DNA of 7,081 bases. It comes from Candidatus Sivonenia alaskensis PMM_0068. GTDB taxonomy: Bacteria > Cyanobacteriota > Cyanobacteriia > Gloeobacterales > PMM-0068. Each line of letters begins with the position of its first letter. Position 1 is the stretch's first letter. This document shows, in pieces, positions 5,462-7,081 of this stretch. Made by a program: the position numbers and the translations under genes. The stretch covers positions 1-7,081 of the forward strand of contig CASBPW010000146.1 of NCBI GenBank assembly GCA_949127685.1, in the 5' to 3' direction. Below the pieces are notes generated by a model. That model saw nothing but the letters and a program-made list of their open reading frames with translations. It did no database searches and was not told where the DNA came from.

Positions 5462-5996
5462 TGAAGAATTGGTTATGCAAGTTGGCCAGGCAGGAGAGTT
5501 CCTTTGGGGTCGTGACCGAGGTTGCGAAATCCGGGTCACGATGGAAGAACTACTACGCAAGCTTCCGGCGAACCGGACCTTTGTAGCTGACCTCAGTGCA
5601 GTGGCAGCTATGAACTATTCCGTCGCTTTAGAGCTTTTCGTGAAGCTTCTCTCTGCTTGGGAAAACCTCTATCCCGAACGAGGTTTCCTCATCCGCAAAC
5701 CAACGATTGAAGTTTCTGAAGAGATTGGTGTTGCCTTAGAACATCATGGACTTTTGGCGCTGTGTGAATCTCCGAATGGAGGTCTCAGACTTGTAGGCAA
5801 AGTGTCGCAATCCGATGTGGAAACAGTTCGGTGGGCAGAAAATCAAGGTGATTTTTCAGCTCCCGACCTCGCTGCCGCGCTAGGGCTTAACCTCACCACG
5901 GCCAATCAGCGTCTCAAAAAGCTGGAGGCTAACGGCATTTGCATCCGCTATGCCGTGGGCTCTCGTCAGTATCGCTATCGCCTAGCAGGCCGCTAA
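5457..5996 (+). CDS. STAS-like domain plus winged-helix DNA-binding regulator
   Basis: From ATG 5457 the protein has 179 residues. Residues about 12-103 resemble a STAS-like (DUF4325-type) domain: GRDRGCEIRVTMEELL, then a strand and loop FVADLSAVAAMNYSVALELF (42-61) matching the DxSxV...S pattern of such folds. Residues about 120-179 look like a winged helix: FSAPDLAAALGLNLTTANQRLKKLEANG with the probable recognition helix at 146-158 and a wing RYAVGSRQYRYRL. The probable role is a cytoplasmic transcription regulator whose STAS-like part binds a partner or ligand (inference). The start is chosen because a strong promoter (5418-5447) puts the RNA start at about 5455; the mRNA would be almost leaderless. 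ATG 5475, 18 nt further on, is the alternative. It lies before ssb on the same strand and shares a palindrome with it, suggesting self-control and control of ssb. Confidence 0.7.
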   Translation: MNEELVMQVGQAGEFLWGRDRGCEIRVTMEELLRKLPANRTFVADLSAVAAMNYSVALELFVKLLSAWENLYPERGFLIRKPTIEVSEEIGVALEHHGLLALCESPNGGLRLVGKVSQSDVETVRWAENQGDFSAPDLAAALGLNLTTANQRLKKLEANGICIRYAVGSRQYRYRLAGR

Positions 5997-6007
5997 CCTC
6001 TTTTTTT
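5980..6007 (+). terminator. Weak terminator after the regulator gene
   Basis: A short stem GCCT-AGC-AGGC (5980-5990) overlaps the end of the gene and a run of seven T (6001-6007) follows 10 nt later. The stem is small and the gap to the T-run is long, so termination may be partial. Confidence 0.35.
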
Positions 6008-6015
6008 ACCTTGTT

Positions 6016-6035
6016 TTTCATTGACTCCAATGAAA
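6016..6035. promoter_or_regulatory. 20-bp palindrome (operator candidate) upstream of ssb
   Basis: TTTCATTGACTCCAATGAAA has perfect 8-bp arms (TTTCATTG/CAATGAAA) around ACTC. It is 17 of 20 identical to the palindrome at 5394-5413 and has the same length. The right arm also forms an inverted repeat with TTTCATT at 6043-6049 (7-bp arms, 7-bp gap). It lies 51 bp before the chosen ssb start and would overlap the core promoter if the -10 is the ATTAGT at 6038-6043. Confidence 0.65.
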
Positions 6036-6037
6036 TC

Positions 6038-6049
6038 ATTAGTTTCATT
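6038..6049 (+). promoter_or_regulatory. Possible ssb -10 region with shared TAGTTTCATT
   Basis: ATTAGT (6038-6043) occupies the same place relative to TTTCATT as the TATAGT box of the regulator promoter. No good -35 is seen; the corresponding place falls in a T-run, which overlaps the palindrome. The promoter would be weak without help or easily repressed. Confidence 0.35.
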
Positions 6050-6074
6050 TCAAAGATCATCAATTTTACCCCGT

Positions 6075-6080
6075 AAGGAG
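6075..6080 (+). promoter_or_regulatory. Ribosome binding site that decides the ssb start
   Basis: AAGGAG is 6 nt before ATG 6087. The longer in-frame TTG at 6021 lies inside the palindrome and would place this site within the coding region. Confidence 0.85.
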
Positions 6081-6086
6081 TTTTCC

Positions 6087-6713
6087 ATGGACCGTCGTTA
6101 TCCCCTACTCAACAAAGTCATGTTCATCGGCCGTTTAGTCCGTGATGGTGAAGTCAAGTACCTTGAATCCGGTACCCAAATTACACACTTCTCGATCGCA
6201 CTCGATGGCGCAGGCAACCGAGGCACAGAAGCCGCTTTTATCGACTTCAGCAAAATTGGCGAATTCAACGTAGCAGAGTATCTCAAAAAAGGGACTCAAG
6301 TCTTTGTCGAAGGCCATATCGACCAAACCCGCAAAGAAGTGGAGGGTCAGAAGCGGACTTTTACGAATTTCCTCTGCGATCGTCTTCAGCTTTTAAGTGC
6401 CGCCCGTAGTTCCGATGAGCCCCAAGCGACTGGCGAGGATGACTTTGACCCTTTTGGGCCTGAGCCAACCAAAACCACTGAGACCGATCATGCCGATAAA
6501 CTTTTCAATCTTTTGGTAGACCACTACGGAGATCCGAAAACGTGGAATCGCAAACAGTTCACTTCGCTCACCCGCTGGGTGGAAGAGCGTACCGGAACCC
6601 CTGCTGTTTCGGTTTCTCTAGAAGGTCTTAAGGCACAGCTAGCCGCTATTCCCAAAGCAGAAGCTTTGTCTTTAGCAGAGAAGATGCAACAAGCCTTTGC
6701 CCGTTCTGCCTAA
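6087..6713 (+). CDS. ssb: Atypical single-stranded DNA-binding protein with C-terminal extension
   Basis: From ATG 6087 it has 208 residues. Residues 7-105 are an SSB-type OB fold: LNKVMFIGRLVRDGEVKYLESG, FSIALDG, the AEYLKKGTQVFVEG strand pair (63-76) and a final FLCDRLQLL. The usual ssDNA-stacking tryptophans of the OB fold are absent; the only Trp residues are W153 and W164, in the extension. A short acidic stretch GEDDFDPFG (116-124) looks like the DDxPF partner-binding tip that normally ends SSB, but here it is internal and about 75 residues follow, largely helical by eye (DHADKLFNLLVDHYG, QFTSLTRWVEERTG, SLEGLKAQLA, LSLAEKMQQAF). SSB coats single-stranded DNA in replication and repair; this copy may be an accessory or specialised paralogue (inference). 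It follows the STAS-like regulator and precedes a sigma factor. Its upstream region carries the operator-like palindrome shared with the regulator gene. Confidence 0.85.
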   Translation: MDRRYPLLNKVMFIGRLVRDGEVKYLESGTQITHFSIALDGAGNRGTEAAFIDFSKIGEFNVAEYLKKGTQVFVEGHIDQTRKEVEGQKRTFTNFLCDRLQLLSAARSSDEPQATGEDDFDPFGPEPTKTTETDHADKLFNLLVDHYGDPKTWNRKQFTSLTRWVEERTGTPAVSVSLEGLKAQLAAIPKAEALSLAEKMQQAFARSA

Positions 6714-6743
6714 TCGGCTTTAACTTCTGCCCGCGTCTATTCA

Positions 6744-6764
6744 AGGGCGCAACAATTGCGCCCT
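6744..6764 (+). terminator. GC-rich 9-bp hairpin between ssb and the sigma factor gene
   Basis: AGGGCGCAA (6744-6752), loop CAA, TTGCGCCCT (6756-6764) is a perfect 9-bp stem 30 nt after the ssb stop. No T-run follows, so it is not a standard intrinsic terminator; it may be a transcript-processing or pausing element between ssb and the next gene. Confidence 0.45.
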
Positions 6765-6821
6765 GAACTGCTCTTCAAACAAACTATTGCCCTCCACGGA
6801 ATCGATGAGGATTGCACTGCC

Positions 6822-7081
6822 ATGTATGCCAAGACTTTTGATACTCTTTTTGCGTCAAGCCCTGTCCCCCTTCAAACAAAAACCGATTGTGTCGGTCTCT
6901 ATTTCAAAAATGTCCGCCGTCAGCCACTTTTGGATCACCCAACAGAACTCCGCTTAGCACGACTTGTCCAACAAGGTCTGCACGCCGCAACCGAATCTGG
7001 CTGGGCCCGAGACCGCAAACTCGCCCAAGCGAGAGAAGCTAAAACTCAATTGATGAAGGCTAATCTACGTCTCGTGATCTC
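6822..7081 (+). CDS. Sigma-70 family RNA polymerase sigma factor (3' end outside window)
   Basis: The first 86 codons from ATG 6822 are present and the frame is open at the window edge. Residues 22-51 match sigma region 1.2 (DCVGLYFKNVRRQPLL then ELRLARLVQQG), and the window ends in the start of region 2.1 (AKTQLMKANLRLVIS), which binds core RNA polymerase. Only about 21 residues precede region 1.2, so there is no full region 1.1. This fits a group 2 (non-essential, SigB-SigE-like) factor of cyanobacteria better than the primary SigA, but regions 2.4, 3 and 4 are not visible to test this. The ribosome binding site is weak (GAGG about 11 nt upstream). It lies 108 bp after ssb on the same strand with a strong hairpin in between. 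Confidence 0.85.
   Translation, partial: MYAKTFDTLFASSPVPLQTKTDCVGLYFKNVRRQPLLDHPTELRLARLVQQGLHAATESGWARDRKLAQAREAKTQLMKANLRLVI

Noticed and set aside
5394..6035. LexA (SOS) box upstream of ssb
   Set aside because: ssb is SOS-controlled in some bacteria, but the palindromes lack the AGTAC-N-GTWC type core of the cyanobacterial LexA site.
6021..6086. Upstream TTG start for ssb
   Set aside because: It lies inside the palindrome; ATG 6087 has AAGGAG at 6 nt and begins just before the conserved SSB fold.

Overview
The window looks like chromosomal DNA of a cyanobacterium of moderate GC. I infer this from the gene set: a stand-alone CbiT, an RlpA-type double-psi beta-barrel protein without a SPOR domain, a free-standing BioD-like/DRTGG protein and a short sigma-70 family factor. 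Nothing in the sequence fixes the genus. No transposase, integrase, CRISPR array, tRNA or rRNA was found.

Left part (1-3310). On the minus strand, purM (530-1567) runs into thyX (1-500, cut by the window edge) with a 29-bp gap, which suggests a nucleotide-synthesis operon. rlpA (1689-2699, plus) is divergent from purM. It ends 14 bp from the end of cbiT (2714-3310, minus), and a small perfect hairpin covers the rlpA stop codon.

Middle (3311-4091). A 54-residue single-span membrane protein (3408-3572) lies behind a perfect TATAAT box and a good ribosome binding site. It is followed by about 500 bp without a conventional gene. The first half of that gap (about 3591-3845) looks like a structured RNA: it holds a strong ribosome binding site with a 17-codon ORF, a downstream segment that can mask that site, other long-range pairings, and a terminator-like hairpin with a T-run. 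I could not assign it to a known RNA family. The second half is AT-rich with short dyads.

Right part (4092-7081, all plus). A BioD-like/DRTGG protein is followed by a STAS-like plus winged-helix regulator (5457-5996), an atypical SSB (6087-6713) and the first 86 codons of a sigma-70 family factor (from 6822). The main observation is that the regulator gene and the ssb gene carry the same kind of 20-bp palindrome upstream (TTTCATTGAATTCACTGAAA at 5394-5413; TTTCATTGACTCCAATGAAA at 6016-6035; 17 of 20 positions identical), plus a shared 10-mer TAGTTTCATT (5444-5453 and 6040-6049). This suggests that the regulator controls itself and the adjacent ssb, a small undescribed regulatory circuit. The start codons of rlpA, cbiT, the regulator and ssb are placed downstream of the longest reading frames, for reasons given in each entry.
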